54,553 nt of DNA from Ectocarpus siliculosus. Its lineage: Eukaryota > Sar > Phaeophyceae > Ectocarpales > Ectocarpaceae. The position numbers were made by a program, and so were the translations under genes. The notes below the pieces were generated by a model. That model saw nothing but the letters and a program-made list of their open reading frames with translations, ran no database searches and was not told where the DNA came from. Position 1 is the first letter of the stretch; the number at the start of each line of letters is the position of its first letter. The stretch lies in the NCBI GenBank assembly GCA_000310025.1, contig FN648521.1, forward strand, positions 34,243 to 88,795, in the 5' to 3' direction. Positions 1 through 10,984 of this stretch are shown in pieces.

Positions 1-310
1 TTGCCCTTTTTAACCCAAGGGGGGGGGATTTCCCCCCGTTGGGGGGGGGGGGTTTTTTGGCCCCGGCCCAACTTTTTTTCTTCGCCCCCCTTTGGGTTTC
101 CCCCCAAAAAATTAACGGGGGAAAAAAAAAAAAACGGTTACCCGGGTTGCGGGTTTCAGAAAGGAAATTGCCTTTTTTAACACCCAAGCGCAAAAAACCC
201 AACCCCGGATGACAAACCCGGGGGGGGGGGGCTTGTTTTACAAGGTCGTTGCCAAGCGACGAAAACCCAACCCCGATGGCAAACCCCGGGGCCAGGGGGG
301 GGGGGGGGGG
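1..310. other. Low-quality contig edge
   Basis: The stretch is dominated by runs of G, C, A and T homopolymers. It contains two near copies of a phrase resembling aaaacccaaccccg followed by gacaaacccgggg, at about 190-225 and 250-290. This looks like error-rich sequence at a contig end, with repeated partial copies, rather than biology. No gene is supported. Confidence 0.7.
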
Positions 311-1061
311 AACAGTGTACAAGTTTGTCGTTTGTTCTCGCTGTCGCTATCGTTAACCTCTTTCCCTACAAGCCCTAGCATGCCGTCATTGAAAATTACA
401 TCACCGCACGAAGCGAACTAGGAAGCAGTGCCAATAATGGTGGTACAAGGAGGGAATCAACCATTGTAGATGCGGAATGTTCCCCCGCGAAAGGATGCAA
501 CAACTTGGAACAACAAACACACACACATACGGAAACGTGCGACCACAACACCCCTCCGCCTAAAAAAACAAATTGTCCACGACACACGGACCTTGAAAAA
601 TCGAAAACCCCCCTGAGAATTATCTTTAAGTGTGGGGTTTCATGCTACATTAGCGGTCCCTGTTTAGTGCGGGCACGTGCCCACAGACTGCCGTACCGGA
701 CACCGGCGCTATTCGAGAAACATAACGACATGGTTCTGCGCCTGCCGAGCACACCGGCACAAAACAGGCAGCTCTGCTGTACTACCGTATACGACACAAG
801 ACAGCGCATCCCCTGGAGCGCTTTTCAAAGCTCGACGGCTTCAACGCCGCCGTTTTCGGCCTCTCGGGCATTTTTTCCGAATGGTAACAACAGCCGTACC
901 TGCTATCACCAGCACCTTCTATCACGTCAACAACAACAATGAAAACAACAACAACAACATCGCTACCGCCACCACCACCGCCAACAACCGCTTCACTGTG
1001 TGTCCCATGTTTTTTTTTTTGTTTTTTTCCTCCTCTCTCTCTCGGCATTTCCTCCCCCAAG

Positions 1062-1148
1062 GGCAACAACAGTCACATTTGCGAGGACGGAGAGCCGTGC
1101 CAGTGTAGCAACGACGACTGGGACTGCTACCGCCCGGCGCAGCAGAAT
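1062..1148 (+). CDS. Candidate Cys-rich exon, function unknown
   Basis: This is an 87-nt open exon of 29 codons in phase 0. It follows a pyrimidine-rich tract ending in CAAG and stops at a good donor (GTGAGG at 1149). It encodes a secreted-looking Cys-rich peptide with the core CEDGEPCQCSNDDWDCYRP. The CxCSxxDxxC...YRP pattern faintly resembles the Cys-rich module after the Vps10/sortilin propeller, but one short exon cannot establish that. It lies 1.1 kb upstream of the PhoD-like exons on the same strand, so it may be an earlier exon of that gene or belong to another. Splice borders are predicted by eye. Confidence 0.35.
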
Positions 1149-1689
1149 GTGAGGCTCGACCCAACAGTTTGTAACAAATGGGAGCATTTTTTTTTTGTAT
1201 TGTGTATTGTATTGAAATTATTGCATTGTATTGTAATGTCTTGCGTTGTGGTTCGTTTTTGTTTTGTATTAAGCAGCGTTTTTTTGTTTCGTGTCTTGGG
1301 TGTTTGTCATAATTTTTGTTCATTTTGGTGAACATCATGTATAGAGTTGTTCCATGTATGAGTGACTACTCTAGCAGACCTTTCCCGCTGTGTCTGTTGT
1401 CATGGCATTCGTTCTGTTTTTCGCTTTTCCGTTGTGGTCGGGCGACCCCGGGATCATGGACATGGTGCAGCTGCTGCTGTCCGAGACACACACCTCGGCA
1501 CACTGACCTTACTTGCTTCACGCGTTCCGTGACGTCGTGGTTTGCAAGATCGCGGATTAAGATAGATTCCCTCCACTCTCCGAGGCGGGTTCATTCCACT
1601 CAACTGTTGTCGAAGTCACTCTCGTTCGTTGGGACCGCCTTTACGAGATTGTAAAGTCTTACGAGGAACTAGACGAGGGAGGGGGTACC

Positions 1690-1796
1690 CAGACCCTATC
1701 CCTACCCCTAACCCAACTTCCCCGATTGTACACTACGCTTTGTCCAACATGTTTACTGCATCGAAAAATCGTGCGAAGGCCACTGTATCGTTGGGT
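1690..1796 (+). repeat. Diverged repeat, inverted copy at 9.1 kb; possible exon
   Basis: The sequence from ctaacccaacttcccc onward matches the reverse complement of about 9020-9145 over some 100 bases with scattered differences. The plus-strand frame reads NPTSPIV then ALSNMF and is followed by a strong donor-like GTAAGT (1795-1800). In the other copy a 5-base gap changes the frame between these two peptides. It could be an exon of a duplicated gene or an old transposon piece. I do not recognise the family. Confidence 0.4.
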
Positions 1797-1905
1797 AAGT
1801 CGGCTTGTGACCACGGGAGGAAGGCGTTTTCCCGTCGGTTGGACCAGTACCGTACAGAACAAGGTACTTTGTAAGCGGAGACCGGGACGCTTTTTAGTAT
1901 GAAGA

Positions 1906-1945
1906 CAGCAGCAGCAGCAGCAGCAACAACAACAACAGCAACAGC

Positions 1946-1989
<44 letters not shown>
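1906..1989. repeat. (CAG/CAA)n microsatellite
   Basis: This is about 28 triplets of CAG and CAA. It would read as poly-Gln, Thr/Ala or Leu depending on frame. It probably lies in an intron of the 1-3.7 kb plus-strand gene region. Confidence 0.9.
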
Positions 1990-1990
<1 letters not shown>

Positions 1991-2085
1991 CGCCTATCCC
2001 CGCGCGTTCCTAAACCCGCGTCTATATATATATGTTCGGACCACTCCCACGTCTTGCGTGATGCTGGTTTATTTATGTAGATTCT

Positions 2086-2310
2086 GAGCCACGTTTCGAA
2101 CGCCCCCGGTTGATCTGTTTCCTTGTCTACGGCAGCACTGTGTGTCCCTTTTCGCAACCACGGATTGTCTTGTGAGATAGCTCCTGAGCCAGCTTTCGAA
2201 GCCCCCCGGCTGATCTGTTTTGTTGTCGCACCGTGCGCACCACGTTGTCCCTTTTCGCGACGATGAAATAGCTCCTGAGCCAGGTTTCGAAGGCCCCCGG
2301 CTGCTCGGTG
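2086..2310. repeat. Three-copy tandem repeat, about 95 bp
   Basis: The phrase ctgagccacgtttcgaac / ctgagccagctttcgaag / ctgagccaggtttcgaag, followed by a cccccggytg box, recurs at about 2086, 2187 and 2275. The last copy runs into the first PhoD-like exon, where its final AAG appears to serve as splice acceptor. An exon border inside a tandem repeat is unusual. Confidence 0.65.
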
Positions 2311-2422
2311 ATTCTCACGGGCGACTACCACTACGGGGACATCAAGGCCTTGATCCCCGGGGGGGAAACGCCGTACTGGGAGTGGTACTCCAGCGAGGGC
2401 AACGACTTCCCGGTCTACCAGG

Positions 2423-2455
<33 letters not shown>

Positions 2456-3685
2456 CGTGGCTATTGGCAAAGGCGGTGGCGATGTTGTTGGTTGTTGTTG
2501 TTCATCGTGGTTGTTGATGTGTTGCTGTTGTTGTCGTTGTTGTTGTTTTCGTCGTTGTTGCTGTTGTTCGTTGTTGTCCGAAGCCAAATGCAAAAGCTGC
2601 ACGTATTTCCTTGTCGGGAAGAGAACAAAACGCCTTTAAGCGAAACGGCGAGGGTTGTGCTCGCATTGTTTGCGCCGATGAAAGGTTATTCAGAGTTCCA
2701 GCATGTACACGACAGCTACAACAGCTAGGCTGACGGGGAAGAATGCCAACCCGGAGGAAACAATAGTCTGTACCCAAGATGTTTGCGAGGCAAAAGAGGA
2801 GACTTGCACGCTTGGTGGTGATAGTGCAAAATTGTGAATGCCAACCCGGAGGAAAGAGTTCACTGATAAGGTGAAAAGAGAGAGAGGATCACTTGCAATG
2901 CTCCATTTTGTTTTGTTGTTTCATGCAAGACCGTCAACACAAATGTGTATGCGCTCTACAAAGACGTGCTCAGGGCTCATCGGCGACGTCCTGGACATTC
3001 TACGAAAAAGCAGGTGATGGCATCGGGCATGACAACTTCGACAGCGGAGAGGAATCGGTCCTGCGACACGTTTTACCTAGATGAAGTTGGTCTCCGGACT
3101 CACCCAGAGTGCGACCTGGTGCAGGACCCCAACTTCGGTCTTTTGCAGGTGAGGCAAAGGCTGTTGTTTTGTTGCCATTGTTGCTGTTGTCGTCGTTATC
3201 GTCTCCAAACGCGCGGTTCGTTTCCCCCCGTATTTTTGAGCAGTCCGCCGTGGGTGGGGTATTTCAGGCGGCGGACGGTCTTCGATATCTTCTCGGCGTG
3301 TCGGCATGTGTGATTGTTCGTCGCTAGGCCGAGGACCAATCTTTTTGAGCATAGAAACTATGACGGGTACATATGGCCCAGAAGAGTATATCCAGAGCGT
3401 AGGACCCAGAAGTGGACATAAACCGAACATGAAGACAGCATGAAAGCACGCTTCCATGACCGAAACAATAAGCTCACCGGAACAAAACCTGAGCTTGAAG
3501 GCAACATACCAGTTACTTGTTTTCCCGAGCGGAATTGCGTAAATGGCCGAAAAGAGAAAACGTAAGCTTGCCGACTTTTTTTTTTTTTTGTGTCCCTCCC
3601 TTCGGAGCAGGTGGGGTTCGAGGACGGCACGGAGGGATTCTCCAGCCTGGAAATGCAGATCAGGGACTGGAACGGGACCGTGAGG
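2293..3685 (+). CDS. PhoD-like phosphatase, C-terminal exons (partial)
   Basis: Three phase-0 exons join cleanly: 2293-2421 (43 codons, donor GTGTTG), 3014-3148 (45 codons, donor GTGAGG) and 3611-3685 (25 codons, donor GTATCC). Exon one has VILTGDYHYGDIK, the metal-binding [SG]GD-x-H block of alkaline-phosphatase-D enzymes, and ends PVYQ. Exon two opens VMASGMT, the family's conserved SSG[LM]T block, and ends DPNFGLLQ. Exon three reads GFEDG then LEMQIRDWNGTVR, the usual terminal strand region after NFG. The family hydrolyses phosphate esters and is usually secreted or in the endomembrane system. The N-terminal half is not seen here. A frame at 1456-1505 (GIMDMVQLLLSE) would fit just before exon one but has no good donor. 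The 3' end past 3685 is unresolved. The long minus-strand frame over 3077-3934 is treated as a shadow. Confidence 0.7.
2422..2580. repeat. (GTT)n-rich intron repeat
   Basis: A run of GTT triplets starts directly at the PhoD-like donor and continues, interrupted, to about 2580. It fills the start of the intron. The mirrored (CAA)n at 1906-1989 on the same strand could pair with it in RNA. Confidence 0.85.
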
Positions 3686-3689
3686 GTAT

Positions 3690-4588
3690 CCGCATCGCTT
3701 TCGCCAGGTCTGTGTGCAGGGTTTAGACGCCGATCTCCACATACAACATTTGACAAATGCGTGTAGCTTGCATGGAACTTTACTTCTGTCAAATCTTAAC
3801 CAGTTCCTCGGAAGTTGTTGGAATTTGACTTCCGTTAGTGTTCGGTAGGGTATGTACCACAACGAAACGTTTCGGTCTCTCTTCTCAAAGGGTTGACGAT
3901 CGTGGTCCGCGTCATTTTCTTGTGTCCGTGGCACCTTCTACGTTAGTTGTGCTGGCCCTTTGGTCCACTTTTTCGAAGACAAATCCGCAAAAATATTTCT
4001 CGGTGTGATAAGCTTGTAGCGGTAGCGCGTCGGGCTCAGCCGCTTCGGAAATCCGACCGCAGGTGCTTTGCTGAGAAGCAAGAAAAGCCTTTACATGCGA
4101 GAGGCGGAACAACGCTGATCGCTCTCGGAACGATGAGAATAGGATGTCGTTAAGTTCGTTATTTCTGGCTGACTCCAAGGCCAGGTTTTGATGGTAGAAG
4201 ACGAAAGTGAGAGAACGGCGCGCTGGCCAGCTCTCCATCAATATCTTCTACTGTTTCAGACCCCGAATAACGAACCGCCTATGTTAGGGTTCCCTCGAGA
4301 ACTTTTCTGACCTTACGTTGACAACCCCGTACGGGAACGTGTCACACAGCGTGTGGTCTCTGCTCCACAAAACTGCTCCGTGGCTGCTAGCTACTGCTGA
4401 TTTGCTGGTACATGAGCCCACTCCATAGGGACCACTTGTATTGAGGGCGAATTTGTTGCACGGGGGGTGTTTTTCAGAGAGAAAGACGACAACGCCACTC
4501 AGACTCTTCGAAGCAGCTCTGTGTGCCATTTTTCCTCCGGTGGTGACGTTTTTCTTTTAATGTTCTGGGCAGACATGTGCAACCCCAG
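3690..4588. other. No supported gene
   Basis: Only short overlapping frames on both strands, with no recognised motif and no splice-consistent exon. It may hold the rest of the PhoD-like gene's 3' end or untranslated region. Confidence 0.4.
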
Positions 4589-4684
4589 GCAAACGACGAC
4601 GACCTGAGCACAAACGCGATGGCCTTCATTGCCATCGTTATCGTCAACTTCGCTGCAGCCTTCGGGGGGGGATGGGAAAAAAAA
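4589..4684 (+). CDS. Candidate single-transmembrane exon
   Basis: This is a 96-nt phase-0 candidate exon. The acceptor is the CAG after a CCCC run and the donor is the weak AAA|GTGGAG. It encodes an acidic start (ANDDDLST), then a 17-20 residue hydrophobic helix (MAFIAIVIVNFAAAF), then GGGWEKK. The layout of acidic lead, hydrophobic helix, F-G-G and a Lys/Glu tail resembles the minus-strand segment at 48.8 kb. The protein is unidentified and the weak donor lowers confidence. Confidence 0.35.
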
Positions 4685-4734
4685 GTGGAGCCGAAAAATG
4701 GGGGTTTTCTTGACAAAACACCCAGCCTGGCGGT

Positions 4735-4940
4735 CCTTTCTGGGAGCCGCAGGACTGTAGTTGGACGTCACCCTGTCAACAAGAAATAGTAGGCTTGGCC
4801 GACAACGTCTCTTGTAACCAGAAAACGTACAACAGTAGATGGATGGACGCCACCTGTCAAGAAGAAATTGGCTTGGGGCGACAACCTCTCTTGAAACCGC
4901 AGAAATGTACAACAGTAGATGGATGGGCGTCGTCGGCCGA
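4735..4940. repeat. About 82-bp tandem repeat, 2.5 copies
   Basis: Units carrying acaacagtagatggatgg and gacaac-tctcttg-aacc recur at about 82-bp spacing (4826 and 4908), with a degenerate first copy near 4750. No coding role is seen. Confidence 0.7.
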
Positions 4941-5830
4941 GAAAGGGGCTTGGGGAGAAGGTGTGGTTGCAAAAGATTTATATTTGTTCGTGCTTGTTGC
5001 GGCGTGAGTGTAGTAATAATGTGCTTTGCTTTGCCGTCAGTGTTGACTGTTTGTCCTCGCCATCGTAGTAATCTGTTCCGTCACGCGGCGTGGCGGCGAA
5101 ACACGCTTTAATTATTCCGTTCTTTTTTTTTGTTCTTCCGATAACGTTGGGCCTTTCAATTTTCAAACCTGCTGTTTTTGCTGGAGCGGAGGTGTCCTAT
5201 CCCCATGTATGTACTTGGCAATGCGCGGCGTTAGGGTGATGCAATCATCATCTCGTTTCTGGAATGCGCCTCGGGGACGATTTTCATGCCGATGACGGCT
5301 GGGGCGTGTAGTCCTGTCTTGGGGAAGAGCGGAAGCTCTCCTCTGAGCTTTTACCCGATGATGCGGCCTGTTCTAAATAGGGAAAACCAACACGTGTATG
5401 ATGTGCTTTTGGTAATTGGTATCGCAGCTTGCCTCGGGCAACGGTGCTGGTTCTCCAAGAGGTTTTCGTTTATATATCGGTGGTAGTGTAGAGAGCTATG
5501 AAGAGATGAAGATTTATTTGCACAAAAAGTAGTGTGATGAATCTTGTTGCATCCTTGGGACGACGGTCAGGGCAAGAAAAACGGGTTTAAGTATATACAT
5601 AGTTTGGATGGACAACCCCTAATACTCAGTCTGATGTAGAGGGAATAGACGAGGATAAGAATGTCGGTGCTGCGTGCAAAACTACCCGAATTGGGTTGTT
5701 ACGGAATTGGATAACAACAGATGTGATAACCCGCATGCCTTGGACTGAGGGAGCGCGTGTTTTCCATGTCTTCGCACGTATCCGCAAGACTGTCCACACA
5801 CCTCACCCACAAAACACACCCACACGTAGT
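4941..5830. other. No supported gene
   Basis: Open frames are short and overlap on both strands. I found no family motif, convincing exon or repeat other than T-rich runs near 5120. Confidence 0.4.
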
Positions 5831-6220
5831 TTGGGCTTGCTTGCCGTGAGGTGGATACCATGGTGGTGCACGGTGGCATGAAAAATCGCCCCGGATCGCG
5901 GATGAACGCGGATGAACATTTACCCACGTCGTCGTCGATCATGGATCGTGGATCGTGCCGAACTTCGTTCGTGCTGTCGACATAGACTACAGACTACTGC
6001 TTGGGACCGTTGCAAGGATCACGGATGAACGCGGATGAACATTTACCCGTCGTCGTCGGATCATGCCGAACTTCGTTCATGCTGTCGACATAGACTACAG
6101 ACTACTGCTTCGGACCGTTACAACCATGGACATGTCTGCAATGCACACCCGCTGGCCAATTGGCATGAACACGTGTCCTGCGGCGAGGTGGATATCGGAT
6201 ACGGTATTGTCACGGTTCCG
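5831..6220. repeat. Duplicated block, copy 1
   Basis: The block matches 6849-7124 in the same orientation. Shared phrases include ttgggcttgcttgccgtga, gcggatgaacgcggatgaac and cacccgctggccaattggc. This copy has an internal tandem duplication of about 123 bp (5891-6013 and 6014-6121). GTGTGG runs follow it. Confidence 0.8.
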
Positions 6221-6848
6221 TTTTTGGTGGTGTGGTGTGGTGGTGTGTGGTGTGGTGGGGTTTGATACCCTGGGTGTTTGTTGTTTGAGTTTGGGGCAAG
6301 AATGAGAGACAGAAGTTGTGCCAGCCAAACAATTCCAGGGTCGTCTGCTGTTGTCCATGGTGCTCGCCTTTGTTTCTGTACCCTATCGCCCAAAACGCAC
6401 CAATTTGTTCTGCGCCAACACGACGAAGAACCTGGCCAGCATGCTGTGCGGGACCATCGATTGAGTTTGAATGCTGTGCTAACGGTCGTGCCGTGCGCCA
6501 ATGAATGGTGTGTTCGATCTTACAACGTACAACGGCGTGCAACAATCACCCAGCCAGGCTGTAGTGGTGTGCCCGAGGATCAGCGTTGCCAAACGGTCCT
6601 GTTGTGCGATACATGCCTTGATATGCTAACATACGCATGTCCGCCGCTGGTCTGCCCTAGAATGAAACGTTTACCCGTCGGATCTATCCGTGGATCCGTC
6701 CACCCCTCCCTCCACTTCTTATGTTGTTGCTGAGGGCATGATGTTTGAGACCGGCACCACACTGGCATGTCTTCAGAGCACACTCGTTGGCAAACTGGCC
6801 ACACACCACACCCACACCACACACACCCACACACGTACACGTAAATAG
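6221..6848. other. Spacer between duplicated blocks
   Basis: Contains GTGTGG repeats (6228-6262) and a CA-rich run (6785-6842). Minus- and plus-strand frames here are low complexity or short, and I support no gene. Confidence 0.4.
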
Positions 6849-7124
6849 CTTGGGCTTGCTTGCCGTGACTTGGATACCATGGCGGTGCACGGTGGAATGA
6901 AAATTCGCCCCGGATCGCGGATGAACGCGGATGAACATTTTCCCGTCGCCGTCGGATCATTCATGCGGAACTTCGTTCATCCACTACAGACTTCTGCTTG
7001 GGACCGTTTGCTTGGGACCGTTACAAGCACAGCCATGTCTTCAATGCACACCCGCTGGCCAATTGGCATGAACACGTATCCTGCGGCGAGGTGGATATAG
7101 GATAATGGTAATGTCACGGTTCCG
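6849..7124. repeat. Duplicated block, copy 2
   Basis: Second copy of the 5831-6220 block, lacking its internal 123-bp duplication. The start-to-start distance is about 1.0 kb. Both copies leave a similar minus-strand peptide (GKCSSAFIRDPGR), which follows from the DNA duplication and is not by itself evidence for a gene. Confidence 0.8.
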
Positions 7125-7607
7125 GTGTTAATGCAAGACTGTTCGGGAATATGTAGAGATACACAAGCACGCCTGCACAAATCGCTCCTTCCATCCCGCT
7201 ATGCGCGCGCCCATGCACAAGCACACATATTGTTTCCCCCGAAACGCGGCGAATAGTCTATCGCGGGGCACACGACGTGTCGAGATCAGGATAAACTACT
7301 GTACGAGATCAGAAACCTGAGTACACACACAGAAAGACTACCCGTTGCTGCCTGATATTCAAGCAGCCACGAGCTGGCTGACAGCACCGCCGATCGCCGA
7401 CCTGCTCTCTGTCTTGCTGTCTCGGCGTCTCCTGTCTATATCGTCCAGTCAATCTCTCCAGCCGGTTGCCTCTGGCACCAAACCTCGCTAGCGTCGTGGC
7501 GTGGCTGCGGCTGTACCCCATTTCCTACATAAATACCACGGCTTGTTACGTTTTTCTATCTAGAAAAAAACCGAGTGCAACTGCCGATTGACAGTGCAAC
7601 GGCTACT

Positions 7608-7792
7608 GACCGACCGTAGCTGCCGGTGGAATAAGGAACAATTGTGCGGCCACCACACCGGGGGGGGCGCGGAAACAATGACCCGAGAAGCGAGCGAAGT
7701 TTCAACCGACGGTAGCTCCCGGCGGAACGAGGAAACATTGCGCGGCCACCAAGGTGGGGGACGAGGAAACGAAGGCCCAAGAAGCCCTCCAG
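7608..7792. repeat. Two-unit tandem repeat, about 93 bp
   Basis: Two diverged units contain gaccg-cggtagct-ccggyggaa, then gcggccacca, then gacc/ggcccraagaag. A plus-strand frame of 91 codons crosses both units. It has no recognised motif, so I do not call it a gene. Confidence 0.5.
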
Positions 7793-9019
7793 CTTTCGAA
7801 CGAGAACCAGAGGACGAGCGCGCGATTGAAGGCGTGCAGTCTATCTGTAGACTATTAATTTAGTTTTTTTCCTGGTGACTACAGTAAAAGACAAAAGCTC
7901 CTCCTCGACGGCCTCGTCGTGGAGCGCGGGAACGCCAGGCCCCGAGAAAGTCGTTCTCTGCAATGACTGGCTGCGCGTCTGATGGGCACATGGCTCTCCG
8001 GCACCTGGGTACAACTTAGTTGACGTTGGCTATTTTGGCCGACTCGGTGTGGCGGAGACTATATTGTTACAGACAACCAAACTCCAGCCGGTTTTAGCGT
8101 AGGAGTAGCATCGGCAATTCCTTTTCCAGAAATTGTGCCGATGTATGTAGTAGCTGGCCCACGTCTGGAAAATACGGGATAAGACAAAAATAGAAAAAGT
8201 CTGGCATGAAAAGGGATGTCTTCCCTCGAAATATCGATACACCACGATGGCGTGATCACCACCTACAGTAAGTACCCCAGGTTTTATCTTTCTCTCTTCG
8301 ACATTCACGCTATTACCAAAGCACCTTTCTCACCCCTCGTCCTTGACTGCTCACTGCTTTGCTCCTCGTTCGATATTACTTTCCCGATCCCATGTAGTCC
8401 TGTTCCATGCATTTCTGAACCGTTCCTTTCTCTCATTGCTTTCCCCCCTCTATAGCGATATTTCCTTCTCGAGGGGTGTGCTCGAACTGGCCTTGTCGCC
8501 CCTCGTCTTTTGCTGCTCACTCCTAACAATTTCGAAATGAACTCATAGCTCCGCCCCTATCGAGACCTTCTTTCGGAGATATCTTCATATTCATGCTTTC
8601 ACACCCTCCTCAAATCAATCGATCTTTCTTCATTATCCACTCTTATCGTTGATCCGAAATGCCTCCCGTCACCCGCCTCTCGCCAACCTACCTACCACAC
8701 GTAGACTATCGAACCCATGATCTCGGTCGAGTGAAGTCGATCGAGAAAACGTTTGCATTTTGGAGGTGTGAGCGACGTGAGGGGGGCCCACTTTCGGGGT
8801 GACATCTTACTCTTGACGCAACTATACGTAGAAGATGTGTGTTCACGGAAACATGGTGTCGATCAGGCACACAGCTTCCCACCTACTATTTACATACATT
8901 CCCGGATCCCGACGATCACCAAACGTGTCTGGATTCAATACTGCGTCGTTCAACAACCTGGGAAAAATATCGGCACATGCTGTTCCTGCGACAACTGGAG
9001 TCAGTCGAAGCGTTGGTTG
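7793..9019. other. No supported gene
   Basis: 8280-8540 is pyrimidine-rich with repeated 'cccctcgtc...tgctcactgctt' phrases, suggesting a loose internal duplication. The rest holds only short frames with no recognisable domain. Confidence 0.35.
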
Positions 9020-9145
9020 CGTGCGAGGCGTTCTTGCCCGTCTACCAACTCGCAGTCGTAGTGGCAGCCGGGAAAGTCTTCGCAGGTTTCGCAGGTTCAG
9101 CAAACATGTTGGATAAAGCATACAATAGGGGAAGTTGGGTTAGCG
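9020..9145 (-). repeat. Inverted partner of the 1.7-kb repeat
   Basis: The reverse complement aligns with 1690-1796 (ctaacccaacttcccc, then ccaacatgttt). The peptide NPTSPIV is retained, but a gap of about 5 bases shifts the following ALSNMF part out of frame. If the locus was coding, this copy is broken. Confidence 0.45.
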
Positions 9146-10022
9146 GTCCAGCTCATCCCAAAGCACCTACCGAAGGTAAAGCGACCGAACAGTATCTCGA
9201 AATGGCGACGGGTCCGGGCGCCAACCAGAAGTCTGCACATCCCAAGAATATTGCGTAAGATTCGACCAACGATCGACTGGAAAGAATACCGCGGCCCATG
9301 CACAGTCGAGGAACCTGTAACGCGATCGCAACCTTTGCTGAAACCCCAAAGCACATGTGTTGCTGTATACGTTGACCCTAACATTAACCTGCAGTGAGTG
9401 GATTGACGACAGCTACGAAGGCAAATCTCTCCACGAACATTGACTTCAAATGCTGTTCGTTAGCATTCGGCAGAGTAATAAGAGAGAGCTCGGATTTTTT
9501 TTGGAGTCTGTGTTGTAGCACCCTCGCACGCTGTTCTTCTTCCGCATAGCTGCACGTGTATATTCGGAACACGTTGATTCAGTATCGAACCAAACACGTT
9601 TGTTTTTCAATAAAACGCCGAAAGACGCGGTCGAAGGGGATATATGTGTTGACAGTCTTGTAGCAACGAGTGGGGGAGACAACCTGCTGGATTCCCGGTT
9701 TGTTTGAGGTTGCTTGGAGTTGTTCTGTACAACTGCGTCGGATTCGGCCCCGACAGGACGCAAGTTTTTCTACATGTAAGGGTTCTTTGTGGTGGGACAC
9801 ATTTGTTCTTTAAATTTTTCACATTGCATGTTCGAAGTATCCTGCGGCGTGAGTGTCACCGTCCGTGTCGTCCTTGGTTATCGGACCCGACACAATAGGC
9901 TCATTCTCGGTCACTAGGCGGCCAATGGTATCTAAAACGCCAAGGGGTGCTCGTGCGTAATTTTTTCCCTCGGGATTGGTTGGTGCCTGGGTACCAAAAC
10001 GTGCGACAGGGCGCCACAAACG

Positions 10023-10476
10023 CAATCTTCCACACTATTGACAGTTTTGCTAAACCATCCATGGGACACCCATGGGTTTCCCATGGTCACCCATGGGCAC
10101 TTCAAGGGTCGCCAATGGGTTACCCATGGGCGGCCCATGAAGTGCCCATGAAGTGCCCACCGTGGGCACTTCAACCTAGAACTTCGCCACATGCACATTA
10201 ACCTAGAACTTAGGCAACTGCACAACCTAGAACTTTGCCTCCAGCGCCAACCGGGTTTGGGGCTAGGGTTCCTTGTGGGTTTGGGTTTAGGGTCAGGGTC
10301 GGCGGTAGGGTTTTATTAGCTGCTATAGTGCCCATTCCAAAGCAGCTAATCTATTGTTTAGGAGTACACTGGTTCCGGATGGAAGGGCTCTCATTGGTCG
10401 CCCATGGGTTGCCCATGGGTCACTCATGGGCTGCCCATGGGCGTTTTAGAAGAGCTGTAGAAAGTGTGGGAGACCC
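10023..10476 (+). mobile_element. hAT-like non-autonomous element, CCCATGGG type, copy 1
   Basis: A 454-bp element with imperfect terminal inverted repeats. The left end reads caatcttccacactattgac; the right end, complemented, reads gggtctcccacactttctac. Flanking 8-mers cacaaacg (10015-10022) and tacaaacg (10477-10484) match at 7 of 8, an 8-bp target duplication as in hAT elements. Inside, both arms are packed with CCCATGGG palindromes. The middle has three tandem 'cctagaactt' units and a telomere-like gggtttgggtttaggg stretch. It has no transposase frame, so it would need one in trans. Confidence 0.75.
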
Positions 10477-10734
10477 TACAAACGTACGGTGGATTTACCA
10501 GAGGGCGATAAGTCTCGAATATTAGTTGGAAGAGCGACAAGGACAAGAACGAACGGCCGTCGGCAGCCCCGCTGACCGCACGGACGAATCCTCACGAATC
10601 GACCTGAACTTGTCCTGCAGCTATATCTAGGCAACCGTGCTCGAAGTGTTCGAAAATCGGAGCGCACTGCAGCATCCAGGAATCAACCCTGCTTCAAGCT
10701 CACCGATGTCGACGACCACGATCTCCGCCGGTAG

Positions 10735-10977
10735 TTGGCGACAGGGGAAGGTTGGACACCGATTACATGCTGTGAAGGTGCGTCCTGTGAAGGTTGGGGT
10801 GAGGAGGTTGGCAGGAGGGAATCGACCGTTTACTTACGGTTTGTCGATGCGGCCAATCCGCCGAGTTTGTTGGATTCGACGCCACTATCCAAGGTGTGGG
10901 ATTGGTTACACACGGCGAACAACCTCACTACCCCAGGATTAAAGCCGATTGTAATCGGCGCCCAACCTGGTCTCTGA
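10735..10977 (+). CDS. Possible terminal exon, unknown protein
   Basis: An 80-codon open frame ending at 10977. The stretch STVYLRFVDAANPPSLLDS followed by PLSKVWDWLHTANNL has a natural protein-like composition. A possible acceptor (GGCAG) lies near 10810 and a possible donor (AAG|GTGTGG) near 10891, so the coding part may be shorter than the frame. No family is recognised. Confidence 0.3.
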   Translation: MATGEGWTPITCCEGASCEGWGEEVGRRESTVYLRFVDAANPPSLLDSTPLSKVWDWLHTANNLTTPGLKPIVIGAQPGL

Positions 10978-10984
10978 TCACCCT

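Noticed and set aside
1899-2087. Poly-Thr/Ala frame over the (CAA)n run
   Set aside because: Simple triplet repeat; no exon borders or domain.
2930-3013. Separate exon reading VNTNVYALYKDVLRAHRRR
   Set aside because: The PhoD family needs the SSG[LM]T block right after PVYQ, which the 3014 exon supplies; this stretch is better taken as intron.
3077-3934. 285-codon minus-strand open frame
   Set aside because: It overlaps the PhoD-like exons on the opposite strand, which have family motifs and matching splice phases.
10023-10476. CRISPR-like repeat array
   Set aside because: Palindromes are 8-10 bp with irregular spacing, inside a transposon with inverted ends and a target duplication, in a eukaryotic context.
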